Source of the DNA: Marispirochaeta sp963667435
Lineage (GTDB): Bacteria > Spirochaetota > Spirochaetia > JC444 > Marispirochaetaceae
DNA: 64,000 bases
Assembly: GCA_963667435.1 (NCBI GenBank)
Contig: OY763414.1
Location: forward strand, 682,001-746,000
Reading direction: 5' to 3'
Shown here in pieces: positions 53,446 to 63,077 of the stretch (positions within the stretch are counted from its first letter, which is position 1; each line of letters begins with the position of its first letter). The position numbers and the translations under genes are program-made. The notes beneath the pieces are model-generated. The model was not told where the DNA came from and did no database searches. It worked only from the letters and a program-made list of their open reading frames with translations.

Positions 53446-54960
53446 CTATATATTATATATTTCACCGTATTTGTTTTTCAGGTATGTCAGAAAATATTCT
53501 GCCTTTAACGATTCTCGGGTAGCCCCTACACAGATCTCGTCAGCGGTTCTTGAAGCACCGAATGCATGGATGTTTTTCCTTAGCCAGAGTGCAAGATCAG
53601 TGAAATCACCGCCGGCGATCTTTTCCTTCAGCTGGGGAATTTCGCTTTCCGCCGCCTGTTGGAACTGGGCTCCATACAGATTACCCAGAGCGTAAGTGGG
53701 AAAATACCCTAAGGCTCCCATGGACCAGTGAATATCCTGCAGCTCCGCATCAGAACTCTTTTCCGGTGTAATGCCCAACAGCTGTGTCGAAAGATCTCTC
53801 CACGCTCCGGGCAGATCAGCAACCGGCAGATCACCGGTCAGCATTGCGATCTCAAGACGGAAGCGGAGAATTATATGCAGCCCGTAGGTAACTTCATCTG
53901 CATCAATGCGTATAAAGGTTGGCGCAACCCGGTTAACTCCGCGGTAGAAACTGTCCAGATCGATTCCGTTTAATGCTTCAGGGAAAACATTCTTCAACTC
54001 CGGAAGATAATGTTTCCAAAACTCTCTGCTGCGGGCAACAGCATTCTCCCATGTGCGGGACTGACTCTCATGTATCCCGAGAGAAGTACCGGTTGCAAGG
54101 ATGTTCCCCTGCACTTCCGGATCGAAACCCATTTCATACAGTGCATGACCACATTCGTGTACAAGGCCGAATAATCCGGTTGCAAGAAAATCTTCCCGGA
54201 ACCGCCCGGTTATACGTACATCACTGCCCCCCAGAGTAGTAGTAAAAGGATGGGCTGTCTCATCAATTCTACCCCGGGAAAAATCATAGCCGAGGTCTTC
54301 CACTACCCGGCGTGAAAACTCACGCTGCCTGACAACTTCGTATTTTCTGTGCAGGAAGGAATCATCAACCTCTTTTCTGCTGCTGATTTCGGCAACCAGA
54401 GAGGAAAGCTCCTTCTCAAGATCCGTAAAAAGAGTATCCACCTTTGCGGTGGTCATCCAGGGTTCGAACTCATCAAGCAGAGCATCATAGGGATGTTCGT
54501 CATAGCCGACAGCTTCCGCCTTTTCCCTGTTCAATTTTACAATCTCTTCAAGATGGGGCCGGAACAGGGAGAAATCATCCTTTCTTCGGGCTTCAACCCA
54601 TGCCGCCTGCCCCGCACTGGCAACCCTGGCAAAGGCTGCCACCAGCGATGAGGGAATACGAATATCCCGGGTGTAGCGGCGGTAAAGCTCACGCAGGAAG
54701 GGGCCATCGCCTTCAAGCTTCTCACCACTGCCCCAGGGATTCACGTCAGTACAGCCGGCCTGTTCCAGAAGTTCACCAACTTCGGGGGCTGTGATTTTTT
54801 CATGTGCCAGAGACTGCAGCAGAGCCAGCTGCTCTCCTCGTTCAGGGATTGCCTGCTGCGGAATGTAAGTTTCCTGATCCCAGCCCAGGATTGCAGCAGC
54901 TTCCGAGATGAGCTGATACTCCCGGGTGATCTTTTTCAGTTTCTCTACAGTCTCGGCCAT
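53446..54960 (-). CDS. M32-family carboxypeptidase
   Basis: 504 residues, M32 length. The zinc motif HECGH is in LVHECGHALYEMG near residue 265, followed by the HESQSRTWEN motif typical of M32 and YGLHIILRFRLEIAML. These enzymes remove C-terminal residues from peptides in the cytoplasm. It follows thrS by 27 bases and may share its T-box-controlled transcript. Confidence 0.93.
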   Translation of the reverse strand: MAETVEKLKKITREYQLISEAAAILGWDQETYIPQQAIPERGEQLALLQSLAHEKITAPEVGELLEQAGCTDVNPWGSGEKLEGDGPFLRELYRRYTRDIRIPSSLVAAFARVASAGQAAWVEARRKDDFSLFRPHLEEIVKLNREKAEAVGYDEHPYDALLDEFEPWMTTAKVDTLFTDLEKELSSLVAEISSRKEVDDSFLHRKYEVVRQREFSRRVVEDLGYDFSRGRIDETAHPFTTTLGGSDVRITGRFREDFLATGLFGLVHECGHALYEMGFDPEVQGNILATGTSLGIHESQSRTWENAVARSREFWKHYLPELKNVFPEALNGIDLDSFYRGVNRVAPTFIRIDADEVTYGLHIILRFRLEIAMLTGDLPVADLPGAWRDLSTQLLGITPEKSSDAELQDIHWSMGALGYFPTYALGNLYGAQFQQAAESEIPQLKEKIAGGDFTDLALWLRKNIHAFGASRTADEICVGATRESLKAEYFLTYLKNKYGEIYNI

Positions 54961-54987
54961 GTTTCTCTCCTTAATGTAGAACAGCCC

Positions 54988-56733
54988 TTAAAGATCTGCT
55001 TTTTCCTGCACGGCTTTTTCAACCCGGGCAACAAAATCCTCAAGGGGAATACCATTTTCCTGCTTGCCGTTTCTCAGGCGCAGGGAAACAGCTTCTGCTT
55101 CCGCTTCTTTTTCTCCCAGAATAAGCATGTAAGGAATTTTCTGTGCCTGGGCATTACGGATCTTGGCGTTCATGCGGTCATCGGAATCATCGAATTCAAC
55201 CCTGAATCCTGCTTTCTTAAGCCGGGAATATACTTTTTCCGCATATTCCTCAAAGGCCGGGGCTACTGGGATTACCATGATCTGCATAGGAGCAAGCCAT
55301 ACAGGAAAGGCACCCCCGTAGTGCTCTATAAGTACTCCGAAGAAACGTTCAAGTGATCCGAGGAGTGCTCTATGGATCATGTAGGGTCTTTTTTCTTCGC
55401 CATCCCTGTCAGTAAAACTCATCTTGAAACGCTCGGGTTCATTGAAGTCAAACTGTACGGTGGAAAGCTGCCAGGAACGGCCCAGGGCATCCTTGACCTT
55501 CAGGTCAATCTTTGGACCATAGAACGCACCGCCCCCCTCATCAACATCATACTCAAGCCCTTCTGCTTCAATAGCTTTGCGTAACGATTCCTCGGCAAGA
55601 GTCCACTGGGCAGGATCGCCGACCGCTTTTTCCGGCATTGTGGAAAGATAGGCCTGAATATCGGTAAAGCCGAAGGATCGGAGCATATGCAGACTGAAAC
55701 GCAGGACCTCAAGAATTTCATCCTCCACCTGATCGGGGGTACAGAAAATATGGGCATCATCCTGGGTAAAGCCCCGGACACGCATAAGCCCGTGGAGTGT
55801 ACCGGATTTTTCGTAGCGGTAGACTGTTCCCAGTTCCGCCCAGCGGAAAGGAAGATCCCTGTAGGAATGCTTGTTGGTCTTGTAGATCATTATATGAAAT
55901 GGACAGTTCATAGGCTTGGCGTAGTAATTAGCCTTATCCATGACCATTTCCGGATACATGCCCTCGGCATAAAAATCGAGGTGACCGGAAGTTTCCCAGA
56001 GCCAGGATTTTCCCACGTGGGGGGTAAAAAGGAATTCGTACCCGTTATTGCGGTGCTCCTCCCTCCAGAAATCCTCAATGGCAACCCTGATACGTGCCCC
56101 TTTAGGGTGCCAGTATACAAGACCAGGACCTGCTTCTTCGTGGGTGCTGAAAAGGTCAAGCTCACGGCCCACCTTACGGTGATCCCGCTTCTCCAGCTCC
56201 TCAAGCTGCTGCAGATACATGCGAAGGTCCTTGGGATTGGTCCAGGCTGTGCCGTAGATACGCTGAAGCATAGGCCGCTTTTCATCGCCCCGCCAGTATG
56301 CGCCGGCAATGGAAAGAAGTTTGAATGACTGGGCATTCAGCTTGTTTGTGCCTTCCACGTGGGGGCCGCGGCAAAGATCCGCAAATTCTCCCTGGCTATA
56401 TACAGAGATATCCTCCCCTTCGGGAAGTTCCTTAATAAGTTCAACCTTGTAGGGTTGATCCTTGAACTGATTCAGAGCCTCGTCTCTACTGACCACTGAG
56501 CGCTCAAATGTGCGACCTTCCTTAATAATCGCCTGCATTCTCTGACTTATATCTTCCAGATCATCCTCTTTCAGGGACCGGGGCAGATCAAAGTCGTAGT
56601 AGAATCCGTTGTCTATGGCAGGACCGATGGCAACCTTCCCTTCAGGAAAAATTTGCAGTACAGCTTCGGCCATTACATGGGCCATGGAATGACGGATCAT
56701 CTGCAGTTTTTCGTCTTTATTATCTTTACTCAT
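54988..56733 (-). CDS. thrS: Threonyl-tRNA synthetase without TGS domain
   Basis: 581 residues. It starts directly with the second additional (editing) domain (IRHSMAHVMAEAVLQIFPEG), then class II catalytic motifs including MNCPFHIMIYK with the zinc Cys, and a C-terminal anticodon-binding domain (QIMVIPVAPAFEEYAEKVYS). The N-terminal TGS domain of about 60 residues found in most bacterial ThrS is missing, as in other spirochaetes I know of. It is preceded by a T-box leader. Confidence 0.96.
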   Translation of the reverse strand: MSKDNKDEKLQMIRHSMAHVMAEAVLQIFPEGKVAIGPAIDNGFYYDFDLPRSLKEDDLEDISQRMQAIIKEGRTFERSVVSRDEALNQFKDQPYKVELIKELPEGEDISVYSQGEFADLCRGPHVEGTNKLNAQSFKLLSIAGAYWRGDEKRPMLQRIYGTAWTNPKDLRMYLQQLEELEKRDHRKVGRELDLFSTHEEAGPGLVYWHPKGARIRVAIEDFWREEHRNNGYEFLFTPHVGKSWLWETSGHLDFYAEGMYPEMVMDKANYYAKPMNCPFHIMIYKTNKHSYRDLPFRWAELGTVYRYEKSGTLHGLMRVRGFTQDDAHIFCTPDQVEDEILEVLRFSLHMLRSFGFTDIQAYLSTMPEKAVGDPAQWTLAEESLRKAIEAEGLEYDVDEGGGAFYGPKIDLKVKDALGRSWQLSTVQFDFNEPERFKMSFTDRDGEEKRPYMIHRALLGSLERFFGVLIEHYGGAFPVWLAPMQIMVIPVAPAFEEYAEKVYSRLKKAGFRVEFDDSDDRMNAKIRNAQAQKIPYMLILGEKEAEAEAVSLRLRNGKQENGIPLEDFVARVEKAVQEKADL

Positions 56734-56782
56734 ACCAACCTCGCTGGACGCCGTAGCGCCGGTTAAATTTTCTTACGTTCCG

Positions 56783-57163
56783 GAAAAAGAAAAAGCCTTC
56801 AGGTCTCATCCTTCCCGGGTGCCGATGTGCACCGTATTACGGGTAAGGACGAAGGCCTGAAGGCTCTCCGCGGTTCCACCTTACTTCGCCGGAATCAGTC
56901 TGTATTTTCAATCGACTGCCGACGCTCTTGTTTCTTCTCTTTACCTGCACCATCAATAAATGCAGGAGGCATCACCCTACGGCGGAAGTAGTCCGGCACA
57001 GCTTAATAGGACATATATTTCTACAGAAGTCCTTTCAGCCTGCAGCTCGGAAGGGGTTTTCACTCCGGACGGAACAGACGGCTTCCAGCCCGGTATCGCA
57101 GATACTCCGGCCGTCTTCTCTCTTGATCCGCACCCAAAGGTACTCGTCTTCGTCAAAGCTTTG
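56783..57163 (-). promoter_or_regulatory. T-box riboswitch controlling thrS
   Basis: The T-box sequence AGGTGGAACCGCGG is read on the minus strand at 56868-56882. It is followed by a terminator: AGCCTTCAGG (56856-56865) pairs with CCTGAAGGCT (56794-56803), then a T-rich run (56783-56794). Upstream, the leader has the stem I features of the family, including AGTA near 57140 and a candidate threonine specifier ACC at 57055-57057 in a GTGAAAACC context. Uncharged tRNA-Thr would favour the antiterminator and allow thrS expression. Confidence 0.9.
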
Positions 57164-57169
57164 TATTCA

Positions 57170-57198
57170 GTAATACTAAAATCTTCACCGTAAGTCAA
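57170..57198 (-). promoter_or_regulatory. thrS promoter
   Basis: Minus-strand TTGACT (57193-57198), 17 bases, TATTAC (57170-57175). Transcription would begin near 57163 and give a T-box leader of about 430 bases to the thrS ATG. Confidence 0.6.
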
Positions 57199-57232
57199 CA
57201 CAGCAATTGCGTAGCCTGCAAAACGGCAGTAT

Positions 57233-58750
57233 TTACCTGCTTTGGACTATGGCAGATGCTGTATTAAGGCCATCAACGGCACTGCTCATTATACCGCCGG
57301 CTGAACCACTTCCCTCTCCTACAATGAAGAGGCCGGGGATATTTTCCACCTCACCGGTAATTTTTCGCCTGATCTTAAGTGCGGCGGAGGTGGTGGTCTC
57401 CATACCTATTATCAGCCCCTTTTCATATCCGCGTATTTTGCGGGAAAAAGCATCAATACCGTATTTCAGATCCGACAGCAGCCATTCAGGATACAGCATC
57501 CGGTAATCCACTGGAATTAATGAGAAAGGGTAACTGCTCTCCGGAAATTTTCCATGCCGGTCTCCTTTCAGAAGACTTCCGGTGTGTGCTGCCGGTGCCG
57601 CATGTTCTCCGGTAATCTTCCATGGACGGGCTTCCAGTAATTCCAATGCGTCAAGAATTTCCTCAGGAGAAGATACTCCCGGAAACAATTCCTCCGGATG
57701 CACAGATGCCACTACAGCCGCATTTGACCATGCGGAATTCCTGCTGAACATGGATACTCCGTTTACGATATTGATTCCACTTCGCCAGGATGCAGGAACA
57801 ACCCGCCCTCCGGGACACATACAGAAACTGTAGACTCCCCGGCCGGAATCTGCCTTTGTCGTAAGCCTATATTCTGCAGCTTTAATTCCAGGGATCTCGG
57901 GCCTGCCCCATTGGGAAAGATTTATAAGCTCCCGGGGATGCTCAATTCGAAATCCCACAGCAAATCCCTTGGGTTCAAAAACCGCACCCTGAGCCAAAAG
58001 CATACGGAAAAGCTGGAAAGAGGAATGTCCGGGGGCCAGGATGGTTATATCTGCAGGTATTTGCTCATCCCCGGCGGTCACACCTCCGCAGCTGCCGTCA
58101 GGGTTTCTTAACAACCCTGTTACTTCAGTGTTAAACCGGAAATCCACACCACGGGCCTGCAGCTCTTTTCTACCCTGTTGAACCACTGTAAACAGTTTAT
58201 CACTGCCTATATGAGGATGAGTCAGCCAGAGAATCTCTTCGGGAGCACCTAACGTGACATAGCGGGACAGAATGTACTCTTTTTCAAGGGCAATACTCTT
58301 GGATCTGCTTGTCAGTTTTCCATCGGAAAAAGTTCCCGCCCCGCCTTCTCCGCAGGCATAATTGGATGAGCTTTTCAGAGGCCCTCCAGCCTCATAATTT
58401 TCAATATCCTGCCTTCTCTCATCGGCTGGCGGGCCTTTTTCCAGAAGAATTACATCGTATCCAGCCCTGGACATAATATCCGCGGCAAAAAATCCCGCAG
58501 GTCCTGAACCGACAACCAGCGCCCTTCCGGCATTACGCCGGAACAATACAGGGAAAATGGATTCGGAGTCCCGACGTAATTCTCCCTTTCCCGTTGAAAT
58601 TCGGTAATTCCAAAATAAATGAGGTTTTTTTCTTGCATCCAGACTCTTTCGAAGAATCCTGTAAGGGCCGGAAGTTCCTGTCCGGCGAGACACAAGGAGA
58701 GCAAGCTCTTTATCGCCGGTATCAACCGGAACAGTTACATCAAATTCCAT
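57233..58750 (-). CDS. FAD-dependent oxidoreductase, NAD(FAD)-utilising dehydrogenase type
   Basis: 505 residues. An N-terminal domain of about 75 residues is followed by the FAD motif ALVVGSGPAGFFAADIM, then YACGEGGAGTFSDGKLTSRS, a hallmark of the large COG2509-type dehydrogenases, and a C-terminal FAD contact (GLFIVGEGSGSAGGIMSSA). The family is common but its reaction is not defined. It is on the same strand as the uronate operon and starts 36 bases after iclR ends, so it may be read through. Confidence 0.85.
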   Translation of the reverse strand: MEFDVTVPVDTGDKELALLVSRRTGTSGPYRILRKSLDARKKPHLFWNYRISTGKGELRRDSESIFPVLFRRNAGRALVVGSGPAGFFAADIMSRAGYDVILLEKGPPADERRQDIENYEAGGPLKSSSNYACGEGGAGTFSDGKLTSRSKSIALEKEYILSRYVTLGAPEEILWLTHPHIGSDKLFTVVQQGRKELQARGVDFRFNTEVTGLLRNPDGSCGGVTAGDEQIPADITILAPGHSSFQLFRMLLAQGAVFEPKGFAVGFRIEHPRELINLSQWGRPEIPGIKAAEYRLTTKADSGRGVYSFCMCPGGRVVPASWRSGINIVNGVSMFSRNSAWSNAAVVASVHPEELFPGVSSPEEILDALELLEARPWKITGEHAAPAAHTGSLLKGDRHGKFPESSYPFSLIPVDYRMLYPEWLLSDLKYGIDAFSRKIRGYEKGLIIGMETTTSAALKIRRKITGEVENIPGLFIVGEGSGSAGGIMSSAVDGLNTASAIVQSR

Positions 58751-58786
58751 GGAGATTAGAAAGCTTCCCGGCTTTTACGGCGTTTT

Positions 58787-59548
58787 TCAGCGTGACCTTC
58801 CCTGTAATCCCATACGGAGGGATATTTCCAGTGCAGTTTCCTTAACCAGGGCTATATTTTTCTCGGTGACATCCTCTTCATAGAGAGAAAGATCCCAGGA
58901 TGTACTCACTGCAGCGACTATGTTTTTTCTGTAATCGAATATCGGTGCGGCCACGCACTTCATTCCCATATCAATTTCTTCATTGTCCACCGAGTATCCG
59001 CGACTGCGGGAGAGATTCACCTCATTCACCAGGGCCTCTGCATCGATAATGGTATTTGCTGTCTTACGGGACATGGGGGTCTCTGCGGCATACTGTCGTA
59101 TTTCGTCGTCAGACCAGGCCATAAGCAGGGACTTCCCCAGGGCAGAGCAGTACATAGCCACTCGTTGCCCGATAAAACAGTAGGACCGTATTTCCTTGTG
59201 TTTTTCAACCTTGTCTATATATGCCACTTCACCCTCCTGCTCAATAGCAAGAAAGGCAACCTGCCCTGTAAGGTGGGAGAGTCTGCGCAGATGTACCTGA
59301 GCTTCCGTCTTAAGCTCCAGGCTGTTCAGCAGCCCCGAGCAAAGCCCTATAAATCCGAGCCCCAGGCGATAGACACTGTTATCGCTTTTTTCTATATAGT
59401 TGCGGTCTTTCAGCACCGCAAGAAGTCTGAATACTGTACTTCTGGGCAGATCAAGGGATGAACCTATCTCAGTCAGGTTCATCCCGTTGTCATGGTGCGC
59501 CAGAAGTTCAAGTATATCAAACGTACGATCGATGGATTGTACTTTCAT
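58787..59548 (-). CDS. IclR-family regulator of the uronate operon
   Basis: 253 residues from ATG 59548. N-terminal helix-turn-helix MNLTEIGSSLDLPRSTVFRL, then the IclR effector-binding GAF-like domain (GYSVDNEEIDMGMKCVAAPI). IclR proteins such as KdgR control pectin and uronate use in many bacteria. It is the last gene of the dctPQM-kduI-kduD-iclR transcript, so it probably regulates these genes, with 2-keto-3-deoxygluconate or a similar intermediate as effector. Confidence 0.88.
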   Translation of the reverse strand: MKVQSIDRTFDILELLAHHDNGMNLTEIGSSLDLPRSTVFRLLAVLKDRNYIEKSDNSVYRLGLGFIGLCSGLLNSLELKTEAQVHLRRLSHLTGQVAFLAIEQEGEVAYIDKVEKHKEIRSYCFIGQRVAMYCSALGKSLLMAWSDDEIRQYAAETPMSRKTANTIIDAEALVNEVNLSRSRGYSVDNEEIDMGMKCVAAPIFDYRKNIVAAVSTSWDLSLYEEDVTEKNIALVKETALEISLRMGLQGRSR

Positions 59549-59585
59549 CCCACCGACCATATCATTATTCGTAGAGAAATAACAC

Positions 59586-60356
59586 CTATCGTGACAGCCA
59601 TCCTCCATCCACAGCAATGGTGTATCCGGTAATATAGTCACTTGCCGGGGATGCAAGAAAAATCGCCGCTCCCTGCATATCTTCAGGATCCCCCCACCTT
59701 CCGGCGGGAATACGTCCGAGAATCTCTTTGCTGCGTACTGGGTCTTTCTGCAGGGCTTCTGTATTATCCGTTGCCATATATCCGGGAGCAATACCGTTTA
59801 CCTGGATATTGTGGGCCGCAAGCTCATTTGCCATTGCCCGGGTAACTCCCATGACTCCATGCTTGCTTGCTGTGTAGGAAACAACCCGGATACCCCCCTG
59901 ATAGGAAAGCATAGATGCAATGTTTATGATCTTGCCTCCCTCGCCCTGTTTTATAAAACCTTCCGCTGCCGCCTGGGAGAGGAGAAACAGGCTTTTAAGA
60001 TTGGTGTCCATCACGGCATCCCAGCTGCTCTCTTCGAACTCCATTATGTCCTGCCGGATAATGATCCCGGCATTATTAACAAGAATATCGATACGGCCAA
60101 GAGTCTCAACACATTCACGAACTATACGCCTTGCCTCTCGGGGATCGGCATTGGACAGATCAGCCTGAATAGCAGCAGACTTCTGACCACCCTGTTTAAT
60201 AAGTTCTGCGGTGTCACCCGGTTTGGAGCGGTACACACATGCAACATCCGCACCGGCATCGGCAAGCCCGAGGGCTACACCTCTACCCAGACCGCGATTA
60301 GAACCGGTAACCAGGGCTACTTTACCTTTTAAGGAAAACTTCTCTATGCCCTTCAC
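59586..60356 (-). CDS. kduD: 2-Deoxy-D-gluconate 3-dehydrogenase (SDR)
   Basis: 256 residues from GTG 60356 with GGAGG seven bases upstream. Short-chain dehydrogenase motifs: VTGSNRGLGRGVALGL (Rossmann), NNAGIIIR, and the YxxxK catalytic pair in SYTASKHGV. KduD reduces or oxidises 2,5-diketo-3-deoxygluconate in unsaturated uronate breakdown. Its GTG overlaps the TGA of kduI, indicating coupling. Confidence 0.92.
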   Translation of the reverse strand: MKGIEKFSLKGKVALVTGSNRGLGRGVALGLADAGADVACVYRSKPGDTAELIKQGGQKSAAIQADLSNADPREARRIVRECVETLGRIDILVNNAGIIIRQDIMEFEESSWDAVMDTNLKSLFLLSQAAAEGFIKQGEGGKIINIASMLSYQGGIRVVSYTASKHGVMGVTRAMANELAAHNIQVNGIAPGYMATDNTEALQKDPVRSKEILGRIPAGRWGDPEDMQGAAIFLASPASDYITGYTIAVDGGWLSR

Positions 60357-61183
60357 CGCAGATCCTCCATGGCAATGTGATCCATATCGGTAAAGGTCTG
60401 ATTTTCTCCTATCATTCCCCATATGAAAGTGTAACTCGCAGTACCGACCCCGGAATGAATAGACCAGCTCGGCATAATAACTGCCTCTTTGTTTTTCATC
60501 ACAATATGCCTGGTCTCATCCGGTTCTCCCATGAAGTGAAACACTCTGGTTTTCTCACTCATATCAAAATAGAGATATACCTCCATACGCCTGTCATGGG
60601 TGTGGGTAGGCATGGTATTCCAGATTGACCCCTCTTTAAGCAGGGTCATGCCCATAACAAGCTGACAGGTATCCAGAACATCCGGATGAATAAACTGGTG
60701 AATAGTTCTTTCATTGGATTCCGCCGGACTTCCAAGGTTGACCTCTTTAGCTTCTTTAAGGGTTATAACCCGGGAAGGAAAAGTCTTGTGAGCCGGGGCT
60801 GAGTTTATATAAAATTCAGCGGGATTATCCTTTGTAACGCTCTCAAACTTAACTTCCCTGGTACCTGCACATAAATATAGACCGTCCCGTGCACCCACAG
60901 GGTATACGCTGTTTTCCGTAACAACCTTTCCCGGCCCACCGATGTTTATGATACCCATCTCCCGGCGTTCAAGGAAGAAATCACTACCAAGCTCTTTACC
61001 TCCTTCAAGCACCAGCCCACTGGCAAGAGGAACAGCACTTCCGGTGATAATCCGGTCGACATGACTGTAGACCAGCTTCAGTTCTCCCGGTTTAAACAGG
61101 GTATCCACGAGAAAATTTTTCCGCATTCCCGTTGTATCCAGAGTTTTCCCATGATCGGGGTGAACAGCATAACGTATTTCCAT
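60353..61183 (-). CDS. kduI: 5-Dehydro-4-deoxy-D-glucuronate isomerase
   Basis: 276 residues, KduI length. The metal ligands lie in THTHDRRMEVYLYFD (two His and Glu) and a later His in MPSWSIHSGV. It isomerises 5-keto-4-deoxyuronate, made from unsaturated oligogalacturonides. AGGAGA precedes ATG 61183. The gene order kduI-kduD plus a TRAP transporter points to uptake and use of pectin- or glycosaminoglycan-derived unsaturated uronates. Confidence 0.96.
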   Translation of the reverse strand: MEIRYAVHPDHGKTLDTTGMRKNFLVDTLFKPGELKLVYSHVDRIITGSAVPLASGLVLEGGKELGSDFFLERREMGIINIGGPGKVVTENSVYPVGARDGLYLCAGTREVKFESVTKDNPAEFYINSAPAHKTFPSRVITLKEAKEVNLGSPAESNERTIHQFIHPDVLDTCQLVMGMTLLKEGSIWNTMPTHTHDRRMEVYLYFDMSEKTRVFHFMGEPDETRHIVMKNKEAVIMPSWSIHSGVGTASYTFIWGMIGENQTFTDMDHIAMEDLR

Positions 61184-61205
61184 ACATATCTCCTGAAAAA
61201 GGCAT

Positions 61206-62483
61206 TTATTGCATTAAAAGTCCGGGAAGCCATAAAGTTAAGGGCTTCACAAAACTTATTAAAACCAGAGTTATTATATTGGCCATTAAAAATGGTAATG
61301 CACCACGAAAAATACCGCCAATACCAAGGCCGGATATTGCAGAGGCAATATTCAGGCACATTCCAACAGGTGGAGTAACCAGTCCAATTGCAAGACCGGT
61401 AATTAGGATAGCACCAAATTGAACAGCATCAATTCCAAGAGCCTGCATTGCAGGAAGGAAAACCGGCGTAAGCAGGAGAATAGCCGGGCTTACATCGATA
61501 AATGTACCGATAAAAAGTATTATCAGATCAACTAAGAGAATAATTACAAATACCGGCAAATTCAGTCCGGAAATAAACATAACCATTGTCTGGGGTATAT
61601 GCTCCAGGGCAAGAATCCAGATATATATCTTTGACAGGGCAATAATAATCATCACTGTTGCACTGGTTAGGACAGCATCCCGCATAACCCCGAAAACCTG
61701 GCGAAGACTGACCGAGCGGAAAACAAACAAACCGATAACAAGGGCATAAAGTACGCCAACCGCCGCAGATTCGGTAGCCGTGGCAATTCCGAGAACCACC
61801 GCCCCGATTATAAACAGGGGCATTATGACAGCCAGGATCGACCGCCGAACAGTAAGAACCACCTCCCGGGGAGCAAGATTAACCTCTTCCCGGGGATGAT
61901 CTTTTATAACCGCGATAACAAGGGTGATAGCCATCATAAGAAAACCGATCATCAATCCGGGAATTGCTGTTCCAAGAAACAGTTTCCCCACCGATGCTTC
62001 CGCTACCAGGGCATAGATAACCACCGGGACACTGGGTGGTATAATCATCCCCATAGTTGATGAAGCCACAGTAATTCCGCTTGAGAATTCCCTGGTATAC
62101 CCCTTTCTTTCCATCTCCGGAATCAACACTGCACCAACAGATGCGGTATCCGATACAGATGAGCCGGAAATTCCTCCGAATACCATACTGGCAAAAACAT
62201 TCACCAGACCCAGCCCGCCTTTAAATCTGCCCACAAAAAGCATTGAAAAGTTTATAAGACGTTGCGTAATACCGCTTTCATTCATAAGAGCCCCCATGGC
62301 AATAAACAGGGGCAGTGCAATCATGAGGTAGGCATCCATTCCTGCATACAGCCGTTGCGGGATTACCGAAATAAGTTCCGGATGACTGGTTAAAAAGTAA
62401 ACCAGCGAGGATAAGCCAAGAGAATACCCTATGGGAATACCAAGAACCAGAAGAAATATCAGGCTTACAAGTAGAGCTATCAT
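61206..62483 (-). CDS. TRAP transporter large permease (DctM)
   Basis: 425 residues with about 12 hydrophobic segments. Typical motifs: MIALPLFIAMGALMNESGIT, VFASMVFGGISGSSVSDTAS and GMIIPPSVPVVIYA. It forms the Na+-coupled channel for the substrate delivered by DctP. It overlaps dctQ by four bases (ATGA type) and precedes kduI by 22 bases. Confidence 0.95.
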   Translation of the reverse strand: MIALLVSLIFLLVLGIPIGYSLGLSSLVYFLTSHPELISVIPQRLYAGMDAYLMIALPLFIAMGALMNESGITQRLINFSMLFVGRFKGGLGLVNVFASMVFGGISGSSVSDTASVGAVLIPEMERKGYTREFSSGITVASSTMGMIIPPSVPVVIYALVAEASVGKLFLGTAIPGLMIGFLMMAITLVIAVIKDHPREEVNLAPREVVLTVRRSILAVIMPLFIIGAVVLGIATATESAAVGVLYALVIGLFVFRSVSLRQVFGVMRDAVLTSATVMIIIALSKIYIWILALEHIPQTMVMFISGLNLPVFVIILLVDLIILFIGTFIDVSPAILLLTPVFLPAMQALGIDAVQFGAILITGLAIGLVTPPVGMCLNIASAISGLGIGGIFRGALPFLMANIITLVLISFVKPLTLWLPGLLMQ

Positions 62484-62977
62484 TCCTGATCCTCCCTCTG
62501 TATCGGACGTCCGGTTACTATGATAGTGATAATTGCATACAAAGAAAAAACAAAGGCCAGGAAACAGCCTATAGGAACACTTACTTTTATAAGCCCGAGG
62601 GGAATACCAAGAGACTGGGAAAGATCTGTTCCTACTTTTTTTATCCAGTCGAGACTGTAAATAAACATGATAAAGTTGATTCCCCCTACACAGAGGAAAC
62701 CAAAGACTTCTGCAGCAACCCTTGCCGGTCCGCCAAGCTTTTCTACAAAATAATCAATTCGTATATGCCTGTTCCGCGGTATCGCCACTGCCGCACCTAT
62801 GGCGGTGGTATATATGAAAAGAAACGTGGTTAACTCATTACCACCGATTATTGATGAGTTGAATACATATCGAAGAACAACAAGTACCACGGTAAGCAGA
62901 AAAATTATTATAAGAAAAACTGTAATTATCCATTCAAGCAGGTCAAATATAAAATTGAAACTCTGGTTTGTTCCCAT
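62480..62977 (-). CDS. TRAP transporter small permease (DctQ)
   Basis: 165 residues with four hydrophobic segments (LLEWIITVFLIIIFLLTVVL, ELTTFLFIYTTAIGAAVAIP, EVFGFLCVGGINFIMFIYSL and IGCFLAFVFSLYAIITIIV). The HIRIDYFVEKL segment is typical of DctQ. It joins DctM in the membrane. A hairpin stands between it and dctP. Confidence 0.93.
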   Translation of the reverse strand: MGTNQSFNFIFDLLEWIITVFLIIIFLLTVVLVVLRYVFNSSIIGGNELTTFLFIYTTAIGAAVAIPRNRHIRIDYFVEKLGGPARVAAEVFGFLCVGGINFIMFIYSLDWIKKVGTDLSQSLGIPLGLIKVSVPIGCFLAFVFSLYAIITIIVTGRPIQREDQE

Positions 62978-63010
62978 CCTTCCTTTTCCTTCATATCACC
63001 ATTTTATTAA

Positions 63011-63037
63011 GCCGGACTGTTTCCAGAACAGCCCGGC
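63011..63037 (-). other. Hairpin between dctP and dctQ
   Basis: An 11-bp stem GCCGGGCTGTT/AACAGTCCGGC (one G-U pair) with a 5-base loop. No U-run follows it, so it is more likely to protect the dctP end of the mRNA and raise DctP over the permeases than to terminate. Confidence 0.5.
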
Positions 63038-63077
63038 GGTTAACTATCTACAGGGGAAAAAATATCTGGTATGCTTT

